NCBI GenBank assembly: GCA_013349325.1
Contig: DUZX01000028.1
Span: forward strand, 1 to 47,744
Direction: 5' to 3'
DNA: 47,744 nucleotides
DNA from: Desulfuromonadales bacterium
GTDB taxonomy: Bacteria > Desulfobacterota > Desulfuromonadia > Geobacterales > Pseudopelobacteraceae
Shown: in pieces, positions 34,182-43,241 of the stretch
Numbering within the stretch: position 1 is the first letter of the stretch
How the letters are laid out: each line of letters starts with the position of its first letter
Notes under the pieces: generated by a model
The model's database searches: none
Told to the model about the DNA's origin: nothing
Seen by the model: only the letters and a program-made list of their open reading frames with translations
Program-made: the position numbers and the translations under genes

Positions 34182-34436
34182 ATGACTGAAGCCATATCAC
34201 TAGATATTTCGTCCCTCTATGCAGACACCGGCACCGCCAAACTGGCCGACCTGCCGCAGTATGCCAAAAAGGCGCAAGCGCTGGCGGGCAACGGCAACAT
34301 CGTGACCCTGACCGGGCAGGGGCCGATCTGGCTCTACTTGTATGTGTCCCATGCCCTGCACGGCAAAGTTGTCAAACTGCAGTATAACTCTCCCGTCACC
34401 GGCGATGTGGTCATTTATGACCATTCGCCGTTTTGA
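34182..34436 (+). CDS. csx3: Csx3 (Crn3-like) ring nuclease, short form
   Basis: 84 residues starting three bases after the Card1 stop. The Csx3 core is clear: NIVTLTGQGPIWLYLYVSHA, then LHGKVVKLQYNSPVTGDVVI. In the archaeal Csx3 studied as a cA4 ring nuclease (as I recall it) the active site uses a His and an Asp in the HxxxH...YDP region. Both His are kept here (SHALH), but the Asp position reads Asn (QYNSP). The protein also ends some 20 residues earlier than that homologue. Activity is therefore uncertain; it may bind or sequester the signal. Confidence 0.78.
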   Translation: MTEAISLDISSLYADTGTAKLADLPQYAKKAQALAGNGNIVTLTGQGPIWLYLYVSHALHGKVVKLQYNSPVTGDVVIYDHSPF

Positions 34437-34451
34437 GGAATCCCGTACCAT

Positions 34452-35405
34452 ATGACTGATGCTCCCCTTTCTGTCGGCCTGTTCCGCTTCGATCTGACGG
34501 TAACCGATGAAATCGTGCTCCCTCCTTACAAGGGCTTTGCTTTTCGGGGTATGTTCGGCACGGTGCTTCATGAACTGGCCTGTGTCATTCCGGGAGATGC
34601 ATGCCCTGCCTGCCCCTTCAGGCACACCTGCACCTATGCCTATCTGTTCGAAACGTCTCCGGCCGACGGGGTTGATGGCTTCAGACGCTTCAGCAGCTTT
34701 CCCCGGCCGTACATTATTCATCCGCCTCGGGGAGACAAACGGCAGTTCCGGCGCTATGACACCATGAGCTTTGAATTTGTCATGATCGGCAGGGCCAACG
34801 ACTGCATCCATCAGGTGATCATGACGTTCGAGGAGATCGGCAGACGCGGCATGCGCAACGGCACGGGGAGGTTCCTGCTCGACCGCGTGATCGCCGCAGG
34901 AGATGAAGCTCAAGAACAAATTATATATCGCAACGGCGCATTCAGCGGCACGGCCGTTCCGGCACGGAACATTTCCCTGCTCCAGCAAATGGAGCGTAAG
35001 GTGACGGAGCTTACCGTCACGTTCCATACCCCGCTTCTCCTGGAAGAGCGGGGTACAATACTGACGGAACCGCCCCGTTTCGACTTTCTGTTCGAAAACC
35101 TGCTCCGGCGGATTACGCTGCTTCAGTATCTGCATGGCGGCGGTGAGGCGGAGACTCTGCAGATCGATCAACTTCTGGAACAGGCAGGGCGCATTAAAAT
35201 AAAAAATGCAGACATGCGGTGGCAGGGCATGGAGCGGATATCCAACCGCCAGCAATCGCGCATCAAGACCGGCGGACTGCTGGGGGGCATCACCTATACG
35301 GGAGAACTGACCCCGTTTGTCCCGTATCTGCGCGCCGGGGAACTGCTGCATGTGGGAAAATCAACGACATTCGGATTTGGAGGCTACATCATATGGATTC
35401 ATTAG
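34452..35405 (+). CDS. cas6: Cas6-family crRNA-processing RAMP endoribonuclease
   Basis: 317 residues. The N-terminal ferredoxin-like RAMP fold has a YKGFAFRGMFGTVLHELAC start and the Cys cluster CPACPFRHTCTYAYLFET. The C-terminal half carries the CRISPR_Cas6 domain and ends with the Gly-rich loop GKSTTFGFGGYIIW. It is predicted to cut the repeat below its CCCCC/GGGGG hairpin to leave the ATTGAGAC handle. The start ATG 34452 follows GAGGAA. No other crRNA-processing enzyme is visible in the locus. Confidence 0.88.
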   Translation: MTDAPLSVGLFRFDLTVTDEIVLPPYKGFAFRGMFGTVLHELACVIPGDACPACPFRHTCTYAYLFETSPADGVDGFRRFSSFPRPYIIHPPRGDKRQFRRYDTMSFEFVMIGRANDCIHQVIMTFEEIGRRGMRNGTGRFLLDRVIAAGDEAQEQIIYRNGAFSGTAVPARNISLLQQMERKVTELTVTFHTPLLLEERGTILTEPPRFDFLFENLLRRITLLQYLHGGGEAETLQIDQLLEQAGRIKIKNADMRWQGMERISNRQQSRIKTGGLLGGITYTGELTPFVPYLRAGELLHVGKSTTFGFGGYIIWIH

Positions 35406-35432
35406 CAAGCATTCTCACTATAGGAGGTTTAC

Positions 35433-36986
35433 GTGGCGTGGCTCTATTCGTTTGAATCAAAGGAAATTCAGAAGTACATCATGCGCAGCGACAAGCTGAA
35501 AGACATGGTCGGTGGCAGCGAATTGATAAATCAGCTGTGCGACAGCTATCTGCCAGCTGCTCTGAAAAGTATGAACGTCGCCAACCGCTGCGACATCATA
35601 GCAAAAGCTGCCGGATGGGCACGAATCAGCTTTGCCGAAAAGCAGGATGCAGAACTGCTGTTCAGTGCCTGGCCGTTCCTGGTGGCACGTTTTGCACCCG
35701 GTCTTCAGGTGATACAGTCGCTGCAAGAGATTCATGACGGGGGTCTGCCCGCAGCGATCAAGGTCAGCGCTGATCAGTTGCGGTATGCACGTAATCTTGT
35801 CAGTGTCTCACTGCCGGAGATCAGTCCCCTGGTGGAAAGAAATCCCCGAACCGGTCTGGCTGCGGTTGCTTATGACGAGCGTGACAGCTATCTTGACCGC
35901 CAAAGCATCAGAAAACGACATTACACCGACAATGCCTCGCTCGTCGGCAAGATTACCGGGGCGGAGGCACAGAAAAAATTATGGCCGGGCACTATGGAGG
36001 ATATTGCCGGTGACCAGCAAAGCTATATCGCCATCATCCACGCCGATGGCAATGATCTGGGAAAGAGCCTGATTGCTCTGGGCCAGTATCTTGAAAAACA
36101 CCGGGACAAAGCTGCTGATATCTACCGCGGCTTTTCAAATGCCATAGAAGAGTCAACAGTCGAAGCGGTAAAACGGGCGTTTAATCTGGTCATTGATAAA
36201 GATTTTGCAGAGCGAAAGGCGGAGTTTTTTGCAGCCCGCCCCATTGTGTTGGGCGGTGACGACCTGACCATAATCATCCGTGCCGACATGGCATTTGAAT
36301 TCACGGTTCAGTTCCTGGAACAGTTCGAAATATGCTCTGCCGCCGCAGTCAGCAAATATCTTGGAGCGTTCAACGTGTCGGGTCTGCCCGGTAAACTGAC
36401 CGCATGCGCTGGCATAACCCTTGTTAAAAGCTCGTTCCCGTTTTCCCAGGGTTATGAACTTGCCGAATCACTGTGCAGCTACACCAAAAAAATTGCCAAA
36501 GAGAAGAGTACTGCAGATGGGTACGTCCCCTCCTCATTCACCTTTCATAAAGTCACAAACAGTCTGGCAGACGATTACGAAGCCGTTGTTGCAAACGAAA
36601 TGACTGTGCAGCATGGCGAAACGGCCAAAAGCCTCTCCTTTGGTCCCTACAGCGTTGGTTTGTCTGACAACCTGCTGCCCCGGTATAGTGACATGGTAGA
36701 ATTGGTCAGGGTCTTGGCGGATTTCCCCTCCGGGACGATACGCACCTGGATTTCGACACTGTATGCGGATTTGAATCAGGCCGCTGCAGAGTTCGAGAGG
36801 TTACTTCAGATTGCCGGCAAGGAAAAGGCTGCAAAGCTGAAAGATGCCCTGACCGCCTTGACCGGCGAAACAACCGATCCGCTCTGGAGCAGCACCGGTG
36901 CAACTCCTTTGCGGGATGCCCATGAAATGAAAGGAATATTTCGGAGAGATGTTTTTGAAAAGGGGGAGAACAATGCCAAGCGCTAA
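35433..36986 (+). CDS. cas10: Cas10, signalling type without HD domain
   Basis: 517 residues from GTG 35433, with AGGAGG upstream. It starts directly with the palm-like region (WLYSFESKEIQKYIMRSDKL) and has no HD nuclease domain. The first palm motif is HADGNDLGKSL near residue 202, and the cyclase active site is VLGGDDLTIII near 273. The intact GGDD predicts synthesis of cyclic oligoadenylate on target-RNA binding, while DNA cutting by an HD domain is not possible. A C-terminal helical domain follows (LRVLADFPSGTIRTW ... KAAKLKDALTAL). Lack of HD and the company of csx10 and csx19 point to subtype III-D. Confidence 0.9.
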   Translation: MAWLYSFESKEIQKYIMRSDKLKDMVGGSELINQLCDSYLPAALKSMNVANRCDIIAKAAGWARISFAEKQDAELLFSAWPFLVARFAPGLQVIQSLQEIHDGGLPAAIKVSADQLRYARNLVSVSLPEISPLVERNPRTGLAAVAYDERDSYLDRQSIRKRHYTDNASLVGKITGAEAQKKLWPGTMEDIAGDQQSYIAIIHADGNDLGKSLIALGQYLEKHRDKAADIYRGFSNAIEESTVEAVKRAFNLVIDKDFAERKAEFFAARPIVLGGDDLTIIIRADMAFEFTVQFLEQFEICSAAAVSKYLGAFNVSGLPGKLTACAGITLVKSSFPFSQGYELAESLCSYTKKIAKEKSTADGYVPSSFTFHKVTNSLADDYEAVVANEMTVQHGETAKSLSFGPYSVGLSDNLLPRYSDMVELVRVLADFPSGTIRTWISTLYADLNQAAAEFERLLQIAGKEKAAKLKDALTALTGETTDPLWSSTGATPLRDAHEMKGIFRRDVFEKGENNAKR

Positions 36987-37563
36987 GGTCAAATTTACCA
37001 TTCACAGTTACTGGCATGCCGGGAGTGGTTCGGGAGAAGGCTCCAATCTGGATGCTCTGGTAGTGAAGTCACCTGCAGGACTGCCATATCTGCCCGGCAG
37101 AACCGTCAAGGGTTTATTGAGGGAAGCGGTTCAGGTTGCCGAGGATTGCAGGCAGGTTGCAGAAGGTATTACAGAAAAATTATTTGGCACAACCCCGACC
37201 AACCCGCCGCAAACAACCCGGTTTGGAACTTTGCCCGGCTCACTTGCCTTTGAAAGTGCAACTCTGGGAAATGAAATGGAAGAGTGGGCAGGGGAGGAAG
37301 CCAATAGACTTCAACTCTGCGGCCTGTATGCCCAGCTTGCATCCACAAAAATAGAGAGCACCGGCATTGCATCGGACAAGAGCCTGCGAAAAATAGAAGT
37401 TGCCGTACCGCTGCAGCTGACTGCAACCGTTTCAACGTCTGAAGAGGGGGATGAATGGCTGCAGGCGCTGATAACGGCTGCCCCGTTGTTGCGCAGCCTG
37501 GGTGCCCACCGTTCCCGCGGAATGGGTCGTGCCACTGTGGAGGTAACGCCATGCAAACCATGA
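36973..37563 (+). CDS. cas7: Small Cas7 (Csm3-like RAMP)
   Basis: 196 residues from ATG 36973, overlapping the cas10 end by 14 bases, with AGGGGGAG as ribosome-binding site. It is a minimal Cas7/RAMP: VKFTIHSYWHAGSGSGEGS, then LPYLPGRTVKGLLREA and a C-terminal LGAHRSRGMGRATVEV Gly-rich loop. D27 (SNLDALVV) sits where Csm3 has its catalytic Asp, so target-RNA cleavage is plausible. It probably forms part of the backbone. Its 3' end overlaps the next gene. Confidence 0.85.
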   Translation: MPSAKVKFTIHSYWHAGSGSGEGSNLDALVVKSPAGLPYLPGRTVKGLLREAVQVAEDCRQVAEGITEKLFGTTPTNPPQTTRFGTLPGSLAFESATLGNEMEEWAGEEANRLQLCGLYAQLASTKIESTGIASDKSLRKIEVAVPLQLTATVSTSEEGDEWLQALITAAPLLRSLGAHRSRGMGRATVEVTPCKP

Positions 37564-39086
37564 CTTTTCTGGCAACGCTTGATTCGGATACGGTTATCAG
37601 TGAGTCGGCATCAACGGCAGGAGTACACAGCAGCCTGGATTACCTGCCGGGCGCCTGTCTGCTCGGAGCCTGTGCCGCCACATTGTATAACGATCTTTCT
37701 CCGGAAGAATCGTTTCTCGTTTTTCACAGCGGCATGGTCCGCTTTGGCAATGCCTACCCTCTGACAGAAACCGGAGTCCCGGCAATTCCCATACCGGCTG
37801 CCTGGCACTGCTTTAAGGGAGAAAGCCCCAGCTCAAACGGGCGTCTGAGCACCGGCATCATTAACCAGATCAACTACTGCATGACAAAAGAGGATCAGGA
37901 GAAACAACCCAAGCAGCTGCGTGATGGTTATTTTACCCTCTGCGGTCTTTCCCCTGCCATTGTAAAAGGCTATCGCCTGAAAACGGCGGTCGACCGGAAA
38001 AGCAAGCGTGCCGCCGAGTCCCAGCTCTTTGGCTATGAACACCTGTCAGCCGGCAGTCGCTGGTGGTTCGAGCTTGCCTGTGATGATGCGGTACAACCAC
38101 TGCTGATTCAGAAAATCCGTGCGGCTCTGCTTGGCGGTATCCGTCTCGGCCGCTCCCGTACCGCCGAATTCGGGCGGACGACAATCGCTGCTGCTGAAAA
38201 CACATTTACCATTGGAACCACGCCCGTCACATCAGAGCGAATAACACTGTACTGTCTCTCTGACCTTGCCCTGCGTGATGATAATTCCGGCGCCCCGACG
38301 CTCATCCCTGACGGATCGCACTTTGGTTTGTCGTCCGTTGTTCTGGATACGCAGAAATCATTTATCAGAACCCGCAGCTATGCGCCGTTTAACGGCACCC
38401 GACGGGCAAATGATCTGGAACGGCAAGTGATCGCCAAAGGCAGCGTCATCACCTTTACAAAAACCGACGGGCAGTCATTCAGTGCCGCAGAAACAGCTGC
38501 GCTGAACGAGCGGCTCTCTTTGGGAGCCGGTCTCTATCGACAGGACGGACTTGGCCGGCTTCTCCTGAATCCTGTTTTTTTGAATGGTGACACGTTTGCC
38601 GCAGGCGACACACTTCGGCTTGCTCCAGCCCTATGCAAAAGCCACAGCGCCACGTTTACCTCCGAACTGACCCACTGGCTGGCAGGCAAGTTATCAACGG
38701 CACACGGCGACAAAGATATTGTTGCCCAGGTTGAGAAATGGGCTGCAGTACTGAAACATGCCATCATAGCACTTGAAAAAGAGGGCCTGCCTTATCCGGG
38801 CAATTCACAATGGGGAACTATCCGCTCCATTTCGGGGACAAAGGAACAGATTGGGAAGCTGTTGTTTTCAGAGGTCAAAGGCGCGGAAGGATTCTGCGTT
38901 CATGGAGTTTCAAAAGCGCAATGGAGCGAAGAATTCAGGTATGACGGTGACTGGATCTCCTTTGCCGGATTTCTGAAAAACATTGTGCTTGCCAGATACA
39001 CCGATGATGCTTCCGCACTCAAGGCGCTGCAGCTGCTGGGTAACCGGATGCCTCGAATACTTAATCAGATGAAAGGGGGCAAATAG
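37551..39086 (+). CDS. csx10: Csx10-family RAMP (Cas5-like)
   Basis: 511 residues from ATG 37551, seven bases after GGAGG; a second ATG at 37560 would give an ATGA overlap. It has SLDYLPGACLLGACAATLY near the start and the glycine-rich RAMP loop ALLGGIRLGRSRTAEFGRTT near 200. A second RAMP-like half follows (ERLSLGAGLYRQDGLGRLLL), ending in a helical part (SFAGFLKNIVLARYTDD). Length and order after a small Cas7 match Csx10 of III-D loci. It is likely to bind the crRNA 5' handle. Confidence 0.82.
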   Translation: MQTMTFLATLDSDTVISESASTAGVHSSLDYLPGACLLGACAATLYNDLSPEESFLVFHSGMVRFGNAYPLTETGVPAIPIPAAWHCFKGESPSSNGRLSTGIINQINYCMTKEDQEKQPKQLRDGYFTLCGLSPAIVKGYRLKTAVDRKSKRAAESQLFGYEHLSAGSRWWFELACDDAVQPLLIQKIRAALLGGIRLGRSRTAEFGRTTIAAAENTFTIGTTPVTSERITLYCLSDLALRDDNSGAPTLIPDGSHFGLSSVVLDTQKSFIRTRSYAPFNGTRRANDLERQVIAKGSVITFTKTDGQSFSAAETAALNERLSLGAGLYRQDGLGRLLLNPVFLNGDTFAAGDTLRLAPALCKSHSATFTSELTHWLAGKLSTAHGDKDIVAQVEKWAAVLKHAIIALEKEGLPYPGNSQWGTIRSISGTKEQIGKLLFSEVKGAEGFCVHGVSKAQWSEEFRYDGDWISFAGFLKNIVLARYTDDASALKALQLLGNRMPRILNQMKGGK

Positions 39087-39087
39087 C

Positions 39088-40449
39088 ATGCTGCACAACC
39101 ATGTTCGATATCTGGCCCGTGTGGCCATAGAATTTACGACTCCGTTCATCATCGGGGGGGGCAGCGATTTTATCGCTGATGACTGTTTTGTCGCCGATGC
39201 CAACGGTTTGCCGCTGCTGCCCGGCAGTTCCCTGGCCGGCGTATTGCGGCACGAATTCGAAAAGCGCTATTCCGGCACGGTTGACAGCCTGTTTGGATGG
39301 CAAATAAAAGCTGACGGCGCGGGTTCACGGCTGTCCGTTTCCTGCGGCTGCATACACGGCAGCAGTGATGTTCCCGTTGAGGGAAGGCTGCCGTTTGCGC
39401 AGCTGCGGAGCGATGCCGTTCTACGCCATTCCATGAACAGCATGCCCAGAGACCATGTCCGGATTACTGATCGCGGCACTGCGGCCGATACGGGCAAATT
39501 TGATGAAAAAGTTGTCGCTGCAGGTAACAGATTCACCTTTGAACTGATGCTTGAGGGCACCGCAGAGGATGAAACCGCCTGGGAGAACCTGCTCAATATC
39601 CTGGCACTGCCTGAATTCCGCATTGGTGGAAAATCACGGAGAGGATTCGGTGCATTCAAAATTATTTCCGTCACCACAAATCGTTTTGATCTGCGCAATA
39701 CGGAAGACTTTAAGAAGTTCTGCGCGTATCCGGTCCAACTCTCCAGAAAAATCACCGGGGATGATTATACGCCGACACCCGTTTCGTCTGCCCCGTCGGC
39801 AAGTCTGTTCATCACCCCGGAGGCCTTCTGGATGATTGGCGGGGGCGCAGGAGATGACAAGGCCGACATGAATCCGGTTAATGAGTCCCGTATTGTCTGG
39901 GATATCAACGGCAACGGAACCGTCGCCCCGACACAGTTTTACATGCCGGGCTCATCGGTAAAAGGCGCGCTGTCGCACCGCACGGCATTTTACCACAATG
40001 CGGCCCGGGGGGTCTTTGCGGACAGGGGAGCTGATCCGGAGTCCGTTACCGGTGAAGCAAACGGGGCTGTTAAAGAACTCTTCGGTTCGTGCAAGGAGGG
40101 TGATGAGGGACGCCGTGGCTGCATACTGATCAGTGATCTGTTTATTTCTCCGACACACGTGCAGAAAATCGTGAACCACGTCTCAATAGACCGCTTCACC
40201 GGTGGTGCCCGTGACGGCATCCTCTTTTCCGAGCAGCCACTCTACAAAGGCAACCGGATGAAACTGGAACTGGTGGTTTGCGATTCAAAAGAGATCAGCA
40301 TCGAGGCAAGAACCGCACTGAAAAAAGCTCTGGACGATCTTGTTTCCGGGCGCCTTCCCCTAGGTGCCGGAGCCGGCCGCGGCAATGGATTTTTTAGCGG
40401 AGAGCTGATTTGGAGTGACGACGGCGCATGGATTGGAGGTGCACATTGA
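39088..40449 (+). CDS. Double-Cas7 RAMP protein
   Basis: 453 residues holding two Cas7 units in tandem. Unit one has ADDCFVADANGLPLLPGSSL and GGKSRRGFGAFKIISV. Unit two has QFYMPGSSVKGALSHRTAF near 284-302 and LPLGAGAGRGNGFFSGEL at the end. An Asp precedes each PGSSxxG motif (ADD near 31, ADMNPV near 260) at about the Csm3 catalytic position, so both units may cut RNA. It resembles the Cas7-2x subunit described for III-D complexes. It begins one base after the csx10 stop. Confidence 0.82.
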   Translation: MLHNHVRYLARVAIEFTTPFIIGGGSDFIADDCFVADANGLPLLPGSSLAGVLRHEFEKRYSGTVDSLFGWQIKADGAGSRLSVSCGCIHGSSDVPVEGRLPFAQLRSDAVLRHSMNSMPRDHVRITDRGTAADTGKFDEKVVAAGNRFTFELMLEGTAEDETAWENLLNILALPEFRIGGKSRRGFGAFKIISVTTNRFDLRNTEDFKKFCAYPVQLSRKITGDDYTPTPVSSAPSASLFITPEAFWMIGGGAGDDKADMNPVNESRIVWDINGNGTVAPTQFYMPGSSVKGALSHRTAFYHNAARGVFADRGADPESVTGEANGAVKELFGSCKEGDEGRRGCILISDLFISPTHVQKIVNHVSIDRFTGGARDGILFSEQPLYKGNRMKLELVVCDSKEISIEARTALKKALDDLVSGRLPLGAGAGRGNGFFSGELIWSDDGAWIGGAH

Positions 40450-40901
40450 TACATACCATTAATGACATACTCGGAAAAGCCGGTCTTGCACCGGTAAAGG
40501 CGGCAACTCTTTCGATAGAAAAAACGGAAACCGCTGACTGGAGGCAGGTTCAATCACGCATCAGCAGCTTTGGCGGTGCAGGCTGGCTATGCGTCACGGA
40601 CAAAATTCTCCTGCTGCCGCAAGTCAACGGTCCGCTTGCAGATATGACCATCCTGTCCGGAGAACTGTCCAACGGCAGCGCCAGTCTGCATATCCGGCAG
40701 AGCAGTAGCGGCTGGGAGCTGTATGAAATGACCCGATACGATGGCGGAGAGCAACTTATGGTTGAGGAGAGCTTCATTTCAACGCAAGACAAAGATATTT
40801 TACTCACCTACGAAACGTATTGGAAGAAAGGTGGATCCGGCGCAATGGAGCCGTTTGCCAGCCGGTTTGCAGGATTTTCAGACAAGGGAGGAACTAACTG
40901 A
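40446..40901 (+). CDS. csx19: Csx19-like small subunit (TIGR03984 type)
   Basis: The start is probably TTG 40446, six bases after GGAGGT and overlapping the preceding stop (TTGA); ATG 40428 would extend it by six residues but has no ribosome-binding site. It encodes about 151 residues, with FGGAGWLCVTDKILLLPQVN near 40-60, then SGELSNGSASLHIRQSSSGW and YEMTRYDGGEQLMVEESFI. This pattern and the gene position between RAMP genes fit Csx19. Csx19 is a structural subunit of III-D effectors with no known enzymatic activity. Confidence 0.7.
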   Translation: MIHTINDILGKAGLAPVKAATLSIEKTETADWRQVQSRISSFGGAGWLCVTDKILLLPQVNGPLADMTILSGELSNGSASLHIRQSSSGWELYEMTRYDGGEQLMVEESFISTQDKDILLTYETYWKKGGSGAMEPFASRFAGFSDKGGTN

Positions 40902-43180
40902 TGCCGGTATATGCGCCCTACAACTTCGTCCCGCTTTCCAAAAAAATATTCTTCCCCGATTGGGCAGATCAGGTCTCACACGACATCCCGTTCTCCGACG
41001 GCATCTCCGGCACGATTCAGTGCAGATTGACCACGGAATCACCCGTCTATATCCGTAACGGCGGTAACTGGAACAGGGAAGACATCGTAAATAAAGATCC
41101 ATCCAAAGAGAATTCGGATGCCCACTCCTTCTTCCGGGTCGGCAGTGACTTCATAATTCCGGGAACCAGCCTCAAAGGTATGCTGCGCAATGTTATCGAG
41201 ATAGCCTCTTTCGGCAAGATGAAACGGGTTCAGAACCGGAAATACTCATTTAGAGACCTGTCAAAGGGACACCCGTATCTGAAACTGATGAGGGGAGCGA
41301 AAACCGGATGGCTGACTCTGGACAAGGCAACGAGAGCCTGGTTCCTGGCGCCCTGCGAATTTGCGCGTATCGATCACAATGAACTGATTAAACATGATCC
41401 TCAGGCGCGTGATATCAAACTGGAACAAATTGCCCTGTCAAAATATAAGACCTGGACGAAAAGCCTGGATGTAAAATTTGATCTGGGAGAAAAGACTCCA
41501 TCAGGAGTCAAGGCGTTGAATCTTGGCAGTAACACTGCTGCAACCACCGGGACGATTGTATTTACTGGTCAGCCTTCGGCCAACGACGGGAAAAAAGGGA
41601 AAAAGCATCTGGAGTTTATCTTTCATTCCACCGGCACCGTAAGGACTGCCGTAAACCCGAACCTCATTCGCGAAGTAGAATTCATTCATGCCGAGAGTGA
41701 AGATTGGAAATTTCATAAGGAGCGGGGTGTCATCCCGGTTTTTTATCACGGCAGTTCAAACAGTCCACAATCTATCGGCTTGGCATTGATGTATCGCCTG
41801 CCATACGACAACACCATTCATGACGCCATCAGGCATGTTGATAAAGAAACCGGCGAAGATCATTTTCACGAAGATCCTGACCTGGCGGAGACTCTGTTCG
41901 GTTTTGAGTCTGATCCTGAAGGACTCAAAGGTCGTGTTTTCATTTCACCGGCAATTGCCGACTTGGGTAAAGCCACTCCGGGTAATACGTTTCACACTAT
42001 TCTGAGCGGCCCGAAACCAACCTATTATCCGAGCTATCTGGAGCAGAAAAACTCACCGAAATCTCTGACAACACTCCAGGACAGTTCAGCAGTCATACGG
42101 GGCTGGAAGCGCTATCCGGCTCGTCCGTTTCAGGATGGTTCTCAGGTAAAACCAGCTGAAAACCAGCTAAGCGTATCGACTAAATTTATTCCGCTCAACA
42201 CCGGGGCGGAATTTAACTTTGCTATCCGGGTTCACAACCTGAGACCGGCGGAATTGGGTGCGCTGCTGTGGGCACTGGAGTGGGGAGGCAACAAAGACCT
42301 CTGCCATAGTCTCGGCATGGGAAAATCGATTGGTCTTGGCCAGGTGAAAATCACAATTAACCAAAATACATCGAATCTCCTGAGTGTCCTGGGAGAACCG
42401 ATTCAACTCGAAGGTTTGCACAAGGAATTTGAAAAACTTATGGTTGAGCAGGTCACTGCAGAGTGGGAAAAAACAAATCAGATGGTACAGCTTTTAGGGA
42501 TGGCACAGGTAGCAAACGCCGCAGGCAAAACGTTAAAACATATGACCCTTGAACCCACCAATCAATTCAGCAAAGAAAAAAATAACCTGTCATGCCTTGC
42601 GACACATGTTGCAAACGCCCCGATAACGGATAGTGAACTATTCAAGAATTTAAAGCCTCGTCCCGTCAGATCAAAAGCGGATAAAGAGGCAAAGAAAAAA
42701 ATTAAACCCGCACCTGACCCCCTGACTGCAGCTCTTCTGCAGTTAGAAAAAATATCTGATTGGGGTGGTTTCAAACAACATGTACTCAGTAGCGAAATTC
42801 TTGGTGCAGACAAGTCTCTCGAAAAAGTATCCAAACCTGTCTACGAACTGGCTTTACAGATCAGAACAAAATGGAAATCCAGCTGGGAGGTTGGCCGTGA
42901 CACGGTAGTTGCCGAATGGCTGGCGCCTGCCGGTCTCCCCTGGCCCCCTGCCGAACCGGCTGCAACCGGAGCCAACGAATCCGGTGTGGAACTGGAGCGG
43001 ATCAAGGCGATCGCCAGGTGGGCTGATTACCTTGCCGCACCTGCTGACATGGGCATACTCAGTAAAAACGGCCTGAAACAGCTCCGTGAGAAACTGAAGG
43101 GCTGGGGGTGTGACGCAAAGGATGCCAAAGAAGACAAGAAAGCGTTATGGAATGAGGTCAACCAGCGGATGAAAGTCTGA
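40901..43180 (+). CDS. Large RAMP, TIGR03986 type (Cas7 with insertion)
   Basis: 759 residues, starting in a TGATG overlap with csx19. The N-terminal Cas7 part has FIIPGTSLKGMLRNVIEIAS near 84-103. A long insertion follows, and the RAMP fold closes with LGALLWALEWGGNKDLCHSL and GMGKSIGLGQVKITI near 470. The last 260 residues are helical and lysine-rich (RSKADKEAKKKIKPAPDP, KGWGCDAKDAKEDKKAL) and lie outside the RAMP core. This fits the TIGR03986 family found in III-D loci (Cas7-insertion subunit). The C-terminal helical part might supply a Cas11-like small-subunit function, which is inference. Confidence 0.8.
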   Translation: MPVYAPYNFVPLSKKIFFPDWADQVSHDIPFSDGISGTIQCRLTTESPVYIRNGGNWNREDIVNKDPSKENSDAHSFFRVGSDFIIPGTSLKGMLRNVIEIASFGKMKRVQNRKYSFRDLSKGHPYLKLMRGAKTGWLTLDKATRAWFLAPCEFARIDHNELIKHDPQARDIKLEQIALSKYKTWTKSLDVKFDLGEKTPSGVKALNLGSNTAATTGTIVFTGQPSANDGKKGKKHLEFIFHSTGTVRTAVNPNLIREVEFIHAESEDWKFHKERGVIPVFYHGSSNSPQSIGLALMYRLPYDNTIHDAIRHVDKETGEDHFHEDPDLAETLFGFESDPEGLKGRVFISPAIADLGKATPGNTFHTILSGPKPTYYPSYLEQKNSPKSLTTLQDSSAVIRGWKRYPARPFQDGSQVKPAENQLSVSTKFIPLNTGAEFNFAIRVHNLRPAELGALLWALEWGGNKDLCHSLGMGKSIGLGQVKITINQNTSNLLSVLGEPIQLEGLHKEFEKLMVEQVTAEWEKTNQMVQLLGMAQVANAAGKTLKHMTLEPTNQFSKEKNNLSCLATHVANAPITDSELFKNLKPRPVRSKADKEAKKKIKPAPDPLTAALLQLEKISDWGGFKQHVLSSEILGADKSLEKVSKPVYELALQIRTKWKSSWEVGRDTVVAEWLAPAGLPWPPAEPAATGANESGVELERIKAIARWADYLAAPADMGILSKNGLKQLREKLKGWGCDAKDAKEDKKALWNEVNQRMKV

Positions 43181-43241
43181 TCCGCAAAAAGTATGTTTCA
43201 TGATCCATATAACCGTCACGTGTGATGAGTAAGGGGCGTAT

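Noticed and set aside
34200-35351. A 383-codon minus-strand frame opposite csx3 and cas6
   Set aside because: Both plus-strand genes are recognisable and correctly spaced in the operon; the antisense product has no recognisable domain.
35433-36986. Assignment of Cas10 to subtype III-A or III-B
   Set aside because: There is no HD domain and no Csm2/Cmr5, Csm5 or Cmr1/Cmr6 pattern; csx10, csx19 and TIGR03986-type genes point to III-D.
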